Of a DNA stretch of 58,647 bases, positions 27,744 to 37,598 are shown one piece after another (position 1 is the stretch's first letter; every line of letters begins with the position of its first letter). Under the pieces are notes generated by a model. The model made no database searches and was not told the origin of the DNA. It worked only from the letters and a program-made list of their open reading frames with translations. Made by a program: the position numbers and the translations under genes. Source of the DNA: an uncultured Collinsella sp. (GTDB lineage: Bacteria; Actinomycetota; Coriobacteriia; Coriobacteriales; Coriobacteriaceae); the NCBI GenBank assembly GCA_900541045.1, contig UQID01000014.1:1-58647 (forward strand), given 5' to 3'.

Positions 27744-27771
27744 TAGTCATTGGGGTCGTCCCCAACGACTA
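27744..27771. repeat. Short palindromic element, second copy
   Basis: TAGTC-TTGGGG / CCCCAA-GACTA arms with one interior mismatch, 48 bases past the rpoD stop. Aligned with the palindrome at 7555-7584 it has 23 of 28 identical bases, pointing to a dispersed gene-end palindrome family. Confidence 0.65.
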
Positions 27772-27776
27772 CATGA

Positions 27777-27809
27777 AAGCGCCCCGAGCGGATGTGCTTG
27801 AGGGCGCTT
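27777..27809 (-). terminator. rpoD terminator hairpin
   Basis: AAGCGCCC / GGGCGCTT stem 10 bases past the rpoD stop; short T run (TTT), so a moderate terminator backed by the next palindrome and the T-rich stretch at 27721-27737. Confidence 0.6.
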
Positions 27810-27818
27810 CTTGCTTGA

Positions 27819-29180
27819 CTAGCTTTCGATGTAGTCCTTGAGCTTGCTGGAACGGCTCGGGTGGCGGAGCTTGGCCAGGGTCTTGGACTCGATCTGGCGG
27901 ATACGCTCGCGCGTGACGCCAAACTCGCGACCGACTTCCTCGAGCGTGCGGGGATGTCCGTCGACAAGGCCAAAACGTAGCTCGATAACCTTGCGCTCGC
28001 GATCGGCAAGCGAATCGAGCACCTGGGTGAGCTGCTCCTGCAGCATGGAGAAGCTGGCGGCATCGGGCGGAACGATAGCCTGGGAGTCCTCGATGAAGTC
28101 GCCCAGCTGGGAATCCTCTTCCTCGCCGATGGGGGTCTCGAGCGACACGGGCTCCTGCGAAATCTTCTGGATCTCGCGGACGCGATCGGCACTCATGTCC
28201 ATCTCGGCACCAATCTCCTCGGGGGTCGGGTCGCGACCCAAGTCCTGGAGAAGCTGGCGCTGCACGCGGACGAGCTTGTTGATGGTCTCGACCATGTGCA
28301 CGGGAATACGGATAGTACGGGCCTGGTCGGCGATAGCACGCGTGATGGCCTGGCGGATCCACCACGTGGCGTACGTGGAGAACTTAAAGCCCTTCTGGTA
28401 GTCGAACTTCTCGACGGCGCGGATCAGACCGAGGTTGCCCTCCTGGATCAGGTCCAGGAACAGCATGCCGCGGCCGACATAGCGCTTGGCGATGGAGACG
28501 ACCAGACGCAGGTTGGCGCTGATGAGCGCCTGCTTGGCCTCGAGGCCGACGTTCTCGATACGGGTCAGGCGACGCATCTCGGCGCGGGTGAGCTCAATCT
28601 CGCCCGCCTCGGCGGCCTCGAGCTTCTCGGTGGCATCGAGACCGGCCTCGATCTTCATGGCCAGATCGACCTCTTCGGAGGCGGTCAGCAGGTCGACCTT
28701 GCCGATCTCCTTAAGGTACATACGAACCGGGTCGCCGGTCAGCATCACCGTGGAGGCATCGATGCCACGCACGCGCGAACGCGAACGGGACGTGCGCACG
28801 GTGCGCTTCTTCTTGCTCTTGGAAGAACCCATCTCGGCATCGGCCTGACGGGCCATCTTAAGCTCGTGATCGTCGAGCGAACCGGAATCGTGCTCGTCGT
28901 CATCGAAATCGTCGGTATCGCTATCGTTATCGTCATCGTCGACGTCCATGGGGGCGTCGTCGTTTCCGCTCGCGGAGATAATCTGGATGCCGCTGTTGCG
29001 CAGCGCGGAATACACCGCGTTGAGCTGCTCGTCAGACACATCGATATCCTTCAGGGCGACCTGAATCTCGTCCTCGCTTACCGAAGTCCTGTTTGAGCCG
29101 TTGCCCATGAGCTTTGCAACGTAGGATTCCAGCCCAGTACCCGTGCTCTCACTCTTTTTTGGCACAGATTCTCCCTTCAT
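27819..29180 (-). CDS. rpoD: RNA polymerase primary sigma factor (sigma-A)
   Basis: A 453-residue housekeeping sigma factor. Seen: N-terminal region 1.1, a strongly acidic insert (residues about 78-105, DVDDDDNDSD) and a basic SKSKKKR stretch, sigma-70 region 1.2 (PVRMYLKEIGKVDLL), region 2 (LIQEGNLGLIRAVEKFDY, YATWWIRQAITRAI), region 3 and region 4 (TLEEVGREFGVTRERIRQIE). It is transcribed after dnaG in the rimP-to-rpoD cluster but 95 bases separate them, so it may have its own promoter. Confidence 0.97.
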   Translation of the reverse strand: MKGESVPKKSESTGTGLESYVAKLMGNGSNRTSVSEDEIQVALKDIDVSDEQLNAVYSALRNSGIQIISASGNDDAPMDVDDDDNDSDTDDFDDDEHDSGSLDDHELKMARQADAEMGSSKSKKKRTVRTSRSRSRVRGIDASTVMLTGDPVRMYLKEIGKVDLLTASEEVDLAMKIEAGLDATEKLEAAEAGEIELTRAEMRRLTRIENVGLEAKQALISANLRLVVSIAKRYVGRGMLFLDLIQEGNLGLIRAVEKFDYQKGFKFSTYATWWIRQAITRAIADQARTIRIPVHMVETINKLVRVQRQLLQDLGRDPTPEEIGAEMDMSADRVREIQKISQEPVSLETPIGEEEDSQLGDFIEDSQAIVPPDAASFSMLQEQLTQVLDSLADRERKVIELRFGLVDGHPRTLEEVGREFGVTRERIRQIESKTLAKLRHPSRSSKLKDYIES

Positions 29181-29275
29181 AGTCCACAGGACTCATTACT
29201 TTAGCACACACATTGACGTCTATACCCAAAAATCAGACTGGATATAGGCGCAAATACGCTGGTTGACCACAACAT

Positions 29276-31390
29276 CTAGGCCTGATCGGCGCCCGCTGTC
29301 TCCAAACCGATCAAACGGAACGGGTCAGCCACGCCGCCGATCGACTTTTGCAGTTCGCGTTGACGCTGCGAATCCTGCGCGGCCTGCACAGTCAGCGCGC
29401 GACGGGCCTCATCATCGAGCGAACGGTCCTGACGAAGCTTTGCCTGCGCGGCGCGCATGCGGCGCTTGATGGTGTAGAGCTCGAGGGTATCGAGCATAAA
29501 CACGATGTTCGTCTCGGTGGGGTGCTTACTCGTCGACGAAATGCGCCCGGCGCTGACAAGCGACGCCGCCTCGGGACACACCGCGCGCGCCGCATCCATA
29601 CACGCCGTGGGATCGGTGCCCGGCGGCGTCGCGAGCACGGCCCACGCGATGGACTCGTGGCGCGGATCCACCCACTCGATCGAGCAGATGCGGTCGGCAT
29701 ACGTGCGGAACAGGTCGGGATAGCTCGTGAGCATCGTCAGCAGCTCGCGCTCCCCCGCCAAAGACTTTCGCTCCAGGTCGGTCAGCACGATCGGCATCGT
29801 CGATGCCGCGGACGCGTCCGTTGCATCGGCAACCGGCGCCGCGCCATCCATGCCAACCGGCACATCGATCGGCGGCATATCGTCGACAACCTCGACCGGC
29901 GCGGCCCCATAGGCCTCGAGCGGCACATAGTCGTACGGCTCTTCCTCGACCGGTGTGGACACCGGCGGCGTCGCACCCGACGCCCAGGTGCCGCGAGACG
30001 CCCCCTGCGAACCAGACGCCCGACCGCCTGCGCTGCCTGCGCGCTCGGTCTGCGCCCGCTGGCGCTCGTAGTTCTGCTCGCGACGACGCTCGGCGTCCTC
30101 ACGCTTGGCAACATCGCGAAACACGCGGCCCGAGCTCGAACGCACCGTCTCCAGATCCAAACCCAGCAGGTCGGCAATCTGGATAAAGTACGTATCGATC
30201 ATGTAGCTATCGCGCAGCGGATAGATGAGTGTCAGCGCGTCCTCGAGCGCTTTGGCACGACCGCCCGGCGTGGTAATGTCGCTTGACTCCTGCAGCGAGC
30301 GGTACACAAAGTCCATGAGGGGCTCGGCGGCATCGATGCGCGCCTGCAGTGCCTCGCCGCCATGCGCGGTAATGAACTCCATAGGGTCGTTGCCGTCGGG
30401 AAGCACCACGCAGCGCAGGTCCATCGAATCCTGCTCGATAAACTGAATCGCGCGGCGCGCGGCCTTTTGACCGGCGGCGTCGCCATCGAACATATATACA
30501 ATACGCTTGGCAAAACGGGTGAGCGTCTTTACATGATGTTCCGTCAGCGCCGTGCCCAGCGTGGCGACGACGTTTTTGATCCCCGCCTCCCAGCAGGCGA
30601 TGCAATCGGTATAACCCTCCACCACAATGGCAGTATCCTGCGCGACGATAAACTCCTTGGCCCAATTAAAGCCGTAGAGGTTTCGCTTTTTATGGAACAC
30701 GCTCGTCTCGGCGGTATTGAGGTACTTCGGCTGGCCGTCGCCCATAATGCGCCCGCCGAAGGCTATGTTATGACCCTGCTCGTCAAAAATGGGAAACATC
30801 ACACGGTCGTAAAAGCGATCGACGAGCTGCCCACGCCCACGGCTCACGGCCACGTTGGCGTCGATCATCTCCTGCGGGGTAAAGCCCGCCTGGGACAGAT
30901 GCGACACCAGCGCGTTGCGACCCGGCGCAAAGCCCAGGCAGTAGCGGCGGCAGACGTCGCCTCCCATACCGCGGCTGGCGAAATACTCGCGCGGACGGCT
31001 GTCCTTACCGCGCATAAGCATGGTGTGATAGAACTGGGCGGTCTCGGCGCACAGGTCATAGATGCGGGCGCGCTTGGTGCCGCGCTCGCGATAAGCACCG
31101 GTATCGTGCAGCTCAATACCGGCACGGTCGGCCAGGTAGCGAATCGACTCGGGAAAGCTCAGGTTCTCGCGCTTCATGATGTAGGTGAAGACGTCGCCGC
31201 CCTCGCCACAGCCAAAGCAATGCCACACCTGCGTGGCGGGGATAATGTGAAACGACGGGGTCTTTTCGCCATGGAAGGGGCAGCAACCCCAAAACTCATG
31301 GCCACGGGGCTTGAGCTCAACCGTTTCCTGCACGATGGCAACCAGGTCGGACGCAGCGCGTACCTGGTCTTTTTCCTCATCGCTAATCAC
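29276..31390 (-). CDS. dnaG: DNA primase
   Basis: A 704-residue primase making RNA primers at the replication fork. Seen: N-terminal CHC2-type zinc finger (CCPFHGEKTPSFH ... CFGCGEGGD, residues about 36-66), the RNA polymerase core, the TOPRIM part (VVEGYTDCIACWEAG and DGDAAGQKAARR), and a C-terminal helicase-interacting part after a long Ser/Gly/Pro-rich linker (about 445-550). The linker is longer than in E. coli. Starts within ribF by 8 bases. Confidence 0.96.
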   Translation of the reverse strand: MISDEEKDQVRAASDLVAIVQETVELKPRGHEFWGCCPFHGEKTPSFHIIPATQVWHCFGCGEGGDVFTYIMKRENLSFPESIRYLADRAGIELHDTGAYRERGTKRARIYDLCAETAQFYHTMLMRGKDSRPREYFASRGMGGDVCRRYCLGFAPGRNALVSHLSQAGFTPQEMIDANVAVSRGRGQLVDRFYDRVMFPIFDEQGHNIAFGGRIMGDGQPKYLNTAETSVFHKKRNLYGFNWAKEFIVAQDTAIVVEGYTDCIACWEAGIKNVVATLGTALTEHHVKTLTRFAKRIVYMFDGDAAGQKAARRAIQFIEQDSMDLRCVVLPDGNDPMEFITAHGGEALQARIDAAEPLMDFVYRSLQESSDITTPGGRAKALEDALTLIYPLRDSYMIDTYFIQIADLLGLDLETVRSSSGRVFRDVAKREDAERRREQNYERQRAQTERAGSAGGRASGSQGASRGTWASGATPPVSTPVEEEPYDYVPLEAYGAAPVEVVDDMPPIDVPVGMDGAAPVADATDASAASTMPIVLTDLERKSLAGERELLTMLTSYPDLFRTYADRICSIEWVDPRHESIAWAVLATPPGTDPTACMDAARAVCPEAASLVSAGRISSTSKHPTETNIVFMLDTLELYTIKRRMRAAQAKLRQDRSLDDEARRALTVQAAQDSQRQRELQKSIGGVADPFRLIGLETAGADQA

Positions 31391-32390
31391 GGATGCTCAC
31401 CCCCTGCTCACCCAAATGATGACGGATATCGTCAATATTACCCTCGACGGTCGCGATAAGCTCGTCCAGCGAATCGAACACACGCGATGGGCGCAGCCAA
31501 CGCGTAAACGCCAGCGACACCGAGGCGCCGTACAGGTCACCCGCATACCCGATCAAGTTGGCCTCGAGATGCGCCGAGGCGGAATCGTCGGCATACGTCG
31601 GCGGCAGGCCCACGTTGACGGCGGCAGGCCACACGGTATCGTCAACCAGAACAAGACCCTCGTAGACACCATCGGCAGGTACCTGAATGCCCTCGGGCAC
31701 CTGGATGTTTGCCGTGGGAAAACCCATGTCGGAGCCCTGGTGACGACCGCCGGCAACAATACCGCGCAGCATGTACGGGCGGCCGAGCAGCTCGGCGGCA
31801 AGCTCAACATGACCCTGGCACAGCTCCTGGCGAATCCGGGTGGCGCAGATTGTCTGTCCATCGACGCACAGTAGCTCGTGGCCATAGACGTCAACGCCGC
31901 GCTCGGCACCCCATGCCTGCATCTCGGCAACGCCCGATGCGCCGCCGCGACCCAGCCTAAAGTCGCTACCCACACGAATCGAGCGGATATCGACGACGCG
32001 CGAAAGCAACTTAAGAAAGCCTACGTGGTCAAGTGCCGCCACCGCGGGCGTAAAGGGAACGGCCACGACCGCATCGACCCCGGTGAGAGCCAGGGCATGC
32101 AGACGGTCGGCCGTCGTCATCAATTTTTGCGCGGGCGAAGGGCTCACCACCACGTCCGGGTCGGGATCGAAGGTGACCACGACCGCCTTGCAGCCGTGGT
32201 CACGCGCATCGCGAACGACCGTGTCGATCAGTTCGCGATGCCCCCGATGCACGCCGTCGAACACGCCGATGGCGATCGACGCGGCGCCCAGGCACGCGCA
32301 ATCATCAAACGCATCGGCGGCAACGATGCAGGCCTCATCCGACTCGCCCGCAAAAAAAATACGCGAGAGCTCGTGGGAGGCCAGCATCAT
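31383..32390 (-). CDS. ribF: Bifunctional riboflavin kinase/FAD synthetase
   Basis: A 335-residue RibF converting riboflavin to FMN and FAD. Seen: N-terminal adenylyltransferase motif GVFDGVHRGHRELI, then VRIGSDF-type IRVGSDFRLGRGG, and the C-terminal kinase part (GFPTANI as MGFPTANIQVPEG, DDTVWPAAVNVGLPPTY). The ATG overlaps the truB stop (ATGA). The TruB-RibF neighbour pair is widely conserved. Confidence 0.95.
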   Translation of the reverse strand: MMLASHELSRIFFAGESDEACIVAADAFDDCACLGAASIAIGVFDGVHRGHRELIDTVVRDARDHGCKAVVVTFDPDPDVVVSPSPAQKLMTTADRLHALALTGVDAVVAVPFTPAVAALDHVGFLKLLSRVVDIRSIRVGSDFRLGRGGASGVAEMQAWGAERGVDVYGHELLCVDGQTICATRIRQELCQGHVELAAELLGRPYMLRGIVAGGRHQGSDMGFPTANIQVPEGIQVPADGVYEGLVLVDDTVWPAAVNVGLPPTYADDSASAHLEANLIGYAGDLYGASVSLAFTRWLRPSRVFDSLDELIATVEGNIDDIRHHLGEQGVSIRD

Positions 32391-33319
32391 CGAACACCGC
32401 CGATCGCCTGCGGAAAGACATGCTCCATAACAAAGCGGCCGCCCTCGATACGGGCAAGCGCCTTGAGCCCGCCATCGAGCACCAGCGCAAACGGCGCCTT
32501 CGACGCATCGAAGCTCGCAAGCGCGCGCTCAATAGGAATACGACGTCCGCACAGCAGATCGTCGGCAAGATCACCCGGCAAGTCGACGCGCGTGGCGCCC
32601 AGTGCCGCAATGGGATCCAGGGCAAAGCCGGCAGCGGACTCGGCAGAAAGTTCCTCGACCGCATGACAGGCACCGATGGAAACAACACCGGAGGCCGTAC
32701 GGCGCAATGCAGAAATATGCGCCGCGTTGTCGCAGGCACGACCCAGGTCGCGAGCGAGCGCACGGATATAGGTGCCCTTACTCACCGAAAACGCCACGGT
32801 CCAAACGCACGCTTCGCCCTCGCCGCTCACGGCAATCAGGTTAGCGGAGTACACCTCGACCGGACGCGGGGGCAGCGACACGGCATTGCCCTCGCGCGCA
32901 GACTTATAGGCGCGCACGCCGTTGACCGAAATGGCCGAAAACGCCGGCGGCACCTGCATCTGAGGGCCCAGCATGGCGCACAGGCGCTCGCGGGCATAGG
33001 CCGGATCGCGCAAGTCGGCGGCAATGGGCACTGTGCGGACGGCCTCGCCCTCCGCATCATCGGTATTGGTCTCGACGCCAAACGAAATGTCGGCGACGTA
33101 GCTTTTGGTATCGAGCGTGAGCATGCCCAGCAGACGCGTTGCCTGGCCTACGCCCACCACCATGACACCCGATGCCATGGGGTCGAGCGTTCCGGCATGA
33201 CCGACGCGCCGCTCATGGAGGGCGCGTCGGCATTGCGAAACCACGTCGTGGGACGTGCAGCCCACCGGCTTATCGACGGCGAGCAGCATATTGAGTTGAG
33301 AAGGTGTACGACGAGCCAT
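32387..33319 (-). CDS. truB: tRNA pseudouridine55 synthase TruB
   Basis: A 310-residue enzyme isomerising U55 in the T loop of tRNAs. Seen: AVDKPVGCTSHDVV, catalytic Asp46 in GHAGTLDPMASGVMVVGVG, a central RIG-like part (YVADISFGVETNTDDAEG) and a C-terminal PUA-like region. Coupled with ribF by ATGA overlap. Confidence 0.95.
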   Translation of the reverse strand: MARRTPSQLNMLLAVDKPVGCTSHDVVSQCRRALHERRVGHAGTLDPMASGVMVVGVGQATRLLGMLTLDTKSYVADISFGVETNTDDAEGEAVRTVPIAADLRDPAYARERLCAMLGPQMQVPPAFSAISVNGVRAYKSAREGNAVSLPPRPVEVYSANLIAVSGEGEACVWTVAFSVSKGTYIRALARDLGRACDNAAHISALRRTASGVVSIGACHAVEELSAESAAGFALDPIAALGATRVDLPGDLADDLLCGRRIPIERALASFDASKAPFALVLDGGLKALARIEGGRFVMEHVFPQAIGGVR

Positions 33320-33334
33320 GTACCATCCAAAAAG

Positions 33335-34378
33335 TTAGAGCTCGACGGTCACCGAAGCGGGATCCTCCCCTACCAGCTCGGCCAGCATGGGAAGTGCCGC
33401 GGTGAGCGTCTCGGAAATCGTTCCGGCGTTGGTAAAGCCGGCGGCAGCGTGGTGCCCACCTCCGCCAAAGTTGGCCGCAATCTCGGAAACATCAAGATCG
33501 CCCTTGGAGCGCAGGTTGCCGCGCACCTTAGTATCGCCCTCGATGCCCTTAAGGAACAGGCAGACCTCGACGCCCATCACCGAGCGCACCACATCGACCA
33601 GGCCGTCGCACTCATCCGAGGTGACACCGCAAGCCTCAAGGTCGCTCTGGTACGCATAGCTATACGCGACGCGCCCGTGGGCCACCGTCTTGATGCGGCC
33701 CATAACGATGGACTTGAGGTGCAAAAACTCAACGCGCATGCTCTGATATACCTCGAGTGCCACACGCGCCGGATCGGCACCGTGGGCAACCAGACGCGAG
33801 GCCGCATGGAACGCGGCGGCATCGGCGTTTTGGTACTGAAAACGGCCGGTATCGGTAACCAAGCCGCACAGCAGGCAGGTCGCAACGCCATCACGTGCGA
33901 CAATGCCGCAATTGTCCAAGAAGCGATCGATGACCATCGCGCAGGCCGCGGCATCGACGCGCCTCAGGCTGAGCTCGGCAAACTCCTCGCGCGCCGGATG
34001 GTGATCGAAGCACACCACATGCTTGGAGCGGCGAAGCACCTCGGCCGAGTTGTTGAGGCGCTCGACGACCGGCACGTCCACCGAGATGAACAAGTCCGGA
34101 TTGCCAGTGTACGCAGATGCCGGCACCAGGCGATCGGAGCCTTCCATAAAGCGGTAGATGCGCGGAACCGGGTCATCGTCTGCCAGCAACAGCGCAATGT
34201 CCTTGTTGGGAAAAAACTTCATGAGCGAAAGGCCCAGACCCAACACGGAGCCCAAGGCATCGCCATCGGGAGAAGTATGTCCCGAAATCGCAATGGAGGA
34301 CGCACCCTCGATGAGCTCGAGGATGCGTCGCTGAATATCTGCAGACTCGCACGAGGCGAGGTCGGCGGAATTAGTCAT
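33335..34378 (-). CDS. nrnA: DHH/DHHA1 phosphoesterase, NrnA-like
   Basis: A 347-residue DHH-family phosphoesterase, likely degrading nanoRNA oligonucleotides or pAp/c-di-AMP products. Seen: GHTSPDGDALGS (about 33-44), the DHH motif in CFDHHPAR, central Mn-binding residues, and C-terminal DHHA1 segment GGGGHHAAAGFT. Position between rbfA and truB is conserved in Gram-positives. It overlaps rbfA by 8 bases. Which small substrate predominates cannot be read from sequence. Confidence 0.9.
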   Translation of the reverse strand: MTNSADLASCESADIQRRILELIEGASSIAISGHTSPDGDALGSVLGLGLSLMKFFPNKDIALLLADDDPVPRIYRFMEGSDRLVPASAYTGNPDLFISVDVPVVERLNNSAEVLRRSKHVVCFDHHPAREEFAELSLRRVDAAACAMVIDRFLDNCGIVARDGVATCLLCGLVTDTGRFQYQNADAAAFHAASRLVAHGADPARVALEVYQSMRVEFLHLKSIVMGRIKTVAHGRVAYSYAYQSDLEACGVTSDECDGLVDVVRSVMGVEVCLFLKGIEGDTKVRGNLRSKGDLDVSEIAANFGGGGHHAAAGFTNAGTISETLTAALPMLAELVGEDPASVTVEL

Positions 34379-34781
34379 CTAAAGCTGCCTCCTGGGCGGC
34401 ATCCGCTATCGGATAGCCGTCCTCGTCCTTTTCGATCGCAAGCGTGGCGGGAACGTTTTCCAGCGCACGCGTGATGCGCTCGGCCTCATCGGTCGAGCGA
34501 TCGATGCGAAAATCGAGCTCGGGCGTGACACGCCAATCGAGCGAGCGAGCCAACAGGCTACGAATACGGCCCTTGGCGCTTGCGAGCGCCTCCATGACCT
34601 CGTCGTAGCGGCTCGCATCGCACGACACGTACACGCGCGCGAACGAACGGTCCACCGCGACCTCGACCGCGGTCAGAGTAACCAGGTCGAGACGCGGATC
34701 GGAAACCTCAAAGAGCAGGATATAACCGAGCTTCTCGCGAAGCTGCTCGCCCAGACGGCGGGTTGCCTGCGTTTGCTTCAT
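34371..34781 (-). CDS. rbfA: Ribosome-binding factor A
   Basis: A 136-residue KH-fold protein helping 30S maturation and cold adaptation. Seen: N-terminal RRLGEQLREKLGYILLFEVSDPRL, and AKGRIRSLLARSLDWRVTPELDFRID. Eleven bases separate it from infB, the usual infB-rbfA pair. Confidence 0.93.
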   Translation of the reverse strand: MKQTQATRRLGEQLREKLGYILLFEVSDPRLDLVTLTAVEVAVDRSFARVYVSCDASRYDEVMEALASAKGRIRSLLARSLDWRVTPELDFRIDRSTDEAERITRALENVPATLAIEKDEDGYPIADAAQEAALDD

Positions 34782-34792
34782 AGAGCTACCCC

Positions 34793-37507
34793 CTACTCGG
34801 TACGGGCAACCTGGTCGATGCGGTAACCCTCGATCTGGTCGCCGGGCTTGATGTCCTGGAAGTTCTCCAGGCCAATGCCGCCCTCGGAACCGCTCTTGAG
34901 GCTCTTGGCCTCGTCCTTGTAGTGGCGCATCGAGGCGATCTTGCCGTTGAAGACCACGATGCCGTCGCGCACCAGGCGCACGGAATCGGTCGCGGCGATC
35001 TCGCCCTCCTCGACGCGGACACCGGCGGCGATACCGACTTTGGGCACCTTGAAGGTGTCCAGGACGGTCGCGGTACCCGTGGCGACCTCAACCTCGGTGG
35101 GCTTGAGCATGCCGATACGGGCGGCGTCGAGCTCCTCGAGGCACTTGTAGATGACGTCGTAGCAACGGATCTCGACGCCCTCGCGCTCGGCGGCGGAGCG
35201 GGCCTTACCGTCGGGACGGACGCCAAAGCCGATGATGATGGCGTTGGAGGCGTCGGCCAGGACGACGTCGGTCTCGTTGATGGCGCCGACAGCGGAGTGG
35301 ATCGTGTTGATGCGAACCTCGGACTGATCCATCTTGTCGAGCGAGTCCTGAAGAGCCTCGATGGAACCCTGGACGTCTGCCTTGATGATCAGGTTGAGCT
35401 CCTTGACCTCGGCGTCGGCAATGGTCTCGAAGAGGTTCTCGAGCGTGACGTGCTTGACGCGGCTCTGTTCCTCGATACGGGCCTTGAGCGAACGCTCGTC
35501 GGCCAGGGCGCGAGCCTCGCGCTCGTCCTCGAACACGCGGAACTCGTCACCGGCGTTGGGCACGGACTGCAGGCCCAGGATCTCGACGGCGTCGGAGGGA
35601 CCAGCCTCGGTGACGGCGCGACCCTTGGGATCGAGCATGGCGCGGACGCGACCGTAGGTAAGGCCGGCGACCAGCGTATCGCCCACGTGCAGGGTACCGC
35701 GGGTCACGAGCACGGTAGCAACCGAGCCGCGGCCCTTGTCGAGCTTGGCCTCGAGGACGTTGCCGGAGGCAAAGGTGTCCGGGTTGGCCTTGAGCTCGAG
35801 CACGTCGGCCTGGAGCAGCACGGTCTCCAGAAGGTCGTCGATACCGATCTTCTGCTTGGCCGAGATGTTGACGAACATATTCTGTCCGCCCCACTCCTCG
35901 GGGATGACGCCGTACTCGGTGAGCTCCTGACGCACGCGATCGGGGTTGGCGCCCGGCTTATCGATCTTGTTGACGGCGACGACGATGGGTACGCCGGCGG
36001 CCTTGGCGTGGTTGATCGACTCGACGGTCTGAGGCATGACGCCGTCGTCGGCGGCCACGATCAGAATGACGATGTCGGTCACCTTGGCGCCACGGGCACG
36101 CATAGCCGTAAAGGTGGCGTGACCCGGGGTATCGATAAAGGTGATCTTGCGGTCGTTGATCATGACCTGCGAAGCGCCGATGGCCTGCGTAATGCCGCCC
36201 GCCTCGCCGGCAGCGACGCCGGTGTGACGGATGGCGTCGAGCAGCGACGTCTTGCCGTGGTCGACGTGGCCCATGACGGTGACGACCGGGGCGCGCGGCT
36301 TAAGGTCGGCGGGATCGTCGTAGAACGAGAAGGTGTTCTCCTCCTCGGGGGTGATGATCTTGATCTGACGGCCCAGGTCGTCGGCAACGAGCTCGACGAG
36401 GTCGTCGGACATGGACTGCGTCATGGTAAGCGGCGTGCCCAGCAGGAACAGGCGCTTGATGATGTCGTTGGCCGGAACGTCGAGCGCCTCGGCGAGCTCC
36501 TGGACGGTAACGCCCTGGGAGACCTTGATGGCGTCGAGGTCCTCGGGGTTCACGCCCTGGGCCAGCGCCTCCTCTATCTTGCGCTCCTCCTGAGCCTTGG
36601 CAGCCTCGCGCTCGCGCTTCTCCTTGCGCTTCTTGCGGCGACCGGTGGACTCGCGAGAGGCCTCCTCGACGGCGGCACGAGCCTCCTCGAGCACCTTCTC
36701 GCGGCTGTACTCCTCGGCCTCGCGAGCCATGCGGCTGTAGTGGTCCTCTTCGTTGTTGTGACCGCCCTTGCGCTTCTTGCCCTTGCCCTGCTTGTCGGGG
36801 TTGGGGAAGTCCATGCCGGCAGCGACGTTGTTGCTGGCGTTGGTGCGATGGCTGTGCGGACGGCTCTCGGAGGCGTTGCGCTCGGAGTTGTTGTCTGAGG
36901 CGTTGCGATCGTTACGACGGCCACCGCGGCGGTCGTTGTTGCCGCCACGACGGTTACCGCGCTCGGCGGCGCGCTCGGCCTTGGCCTTGTCTTCGGCGTC
37001 CTTCTTCTCCTTGAGCACGGTCTCCTGTGCGGCGATCTGGTCGAGCAGCGAACGGAAACGCGAACCGGAGTCGGAAGCGGGAACGGCGCGGCGCTGGGCC
37101 TCGCGGGCAGCCTCCTCCTTCTCGCGGGCAAGGCGCTCCTGCTCGGCCTTCTTCTTGGCCTCGGCCTCGGCGCGGGCAGCCTCCTCGGCAGCCTGGGCTG
37201 CGGCAAACTGGCGACGCTCCTCCTCGCGGGCCTTCTCGGCGGCGATGCGCTCGCGCTCGGCCTCGGCGGCGCGAGCGGCCTCCTCGGCGGCAGCTGCCTG
37301 CTCCTCGGCCTGCTTGGCGGCCTCGACTTCCTGGGCGCGGGCCTCGATCACCGAGGCGAGCTGCTTGCGGACCATGGCGACATAAGCGTCCTCCAAGGTG
37401 GAGGAAGCGGACTTAGCGGGAATCTTCATATCGGCGAGATGACCCATCAGTTCCTTGGAGGTCATGCCGAACTCTTTGGCCAGGGTGGACACACGGACTT
37501 TTGCCAT
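34793..37507 (-). CDS. infB: Translation initiation factor IF-2
   Basis: A 904-residue GTPase delivering initiator tRNA. Seen: N-terminal IF2-N domain (MAKVRVSTLAKEFGMTSKEL), a long low-complexity Ala/Glu/Arg/Asn linker (about 55-330), second IF2-N, G1 motif GHVDHGKTSLLDAI (about 414), DTPGH, NKIDKPGA, and the C-terminal domains ending VARTE. RBS AAGGGTAGGTG. The linker explains the many shadow frames around it. Confidence 0.97.
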   Translation of the reverse strand: MAKVRVSTLAKEFGMTSKELMGHLADMKIPAKSASSTLEDAYVAMVRKQLASVIEARAQEVEAAKQAEEQAAAAEEAARAAEAERERIAAEKAREEERRQFAAAQAAEEAARAEAEAKKKAEQERLAREKEEAAREAQRRAVPASDSGSRFRSLLDQIAAQETVLKEKKDAEDKAKAERAAERGNRRGGNNDRRGGRRNDRNASDNNSERNASESRPHSHRTNASNNVAAGMDFPNPDKQGKGKKRKGGHNNEEDHYSRMAREAEEYSREKVLEEARAAVEEASRESTGRRKKRKEKREREAAKAQEERKIEEALAQGVNPEDLDAIKVSQGVTVQELAEALDVPANDIIKRLFLLGTPLTMTQSMSDDLVELVADDLGRQIKIITPEEENTFSFYDDPADLKPRAPVVTVMGHVDHGKTSLLDAIRHTGVAAGEAGGITQAIGASQVMINDRKITFIDTPGHATFTAMRARGAKVTDIVILIVAADDGVMPQTVESINHAKAAGVPIVVAVNKIDKPGANPDRVRQELTEYGVIPEEWGGQNMFVNISAKQKIGIDDLLETVLLQADVLELKANPDTFASGNVLEAKLDKGRGSVATVLVTRGTLHVGDTLVAGLTYGRVRAMLDPKGRAVTEAGPSDAVEILGLQSVPNAGDEFRVFEDEREARALADERSLKARIEEQSRVKHVTLENLFETIADAEVKELNLIIKADVQGSIEALQDSLDKMDQSEVRINTIHSAVGAINETDVVLADASNAIIIGFGVRPDGKARSAAEREGVEIRCYDVIYKCLEELDAARIGMLKPTEVEVATGTATVLDTFKVPKVGIAAGVRVEEGEIAATDSVRLVRDGIVVFNGKIASMRHYKDEAKSLKSGSEGGIGLENFQDIKPGDQIEGYRIDQVARTE

Positions 37508-37568
37508 ATGACTTCACCTACCCTTTCTGGCACCTTGGGTGCCTAGAGACTGAACGAGCGTGGGAGAC

Positions 37569-37589
37569 GCGCCGGGACCCGCCCGGCGC
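37569..37589 (-). other. Hairpin between nusA and infB
   Basis: GCGCCGGG / CCCGGCGC perfect 8-bp stem, 10 bases past the nusA stop. No T-tract; more likely an mRNA-processing or stability element than a terminator. The 91-base gap is too short for the ylxR/ylxQ genes often found here. Confidence 0.4.
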
Positions 37590-37598
37590 AAGCGCGCG

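Noticed and set aside
36574..37206. 210-codon frame inside infB
   Set aside because: Arises from the repetitive Ala/Glu/Arg linker of IF-2 in another frame.
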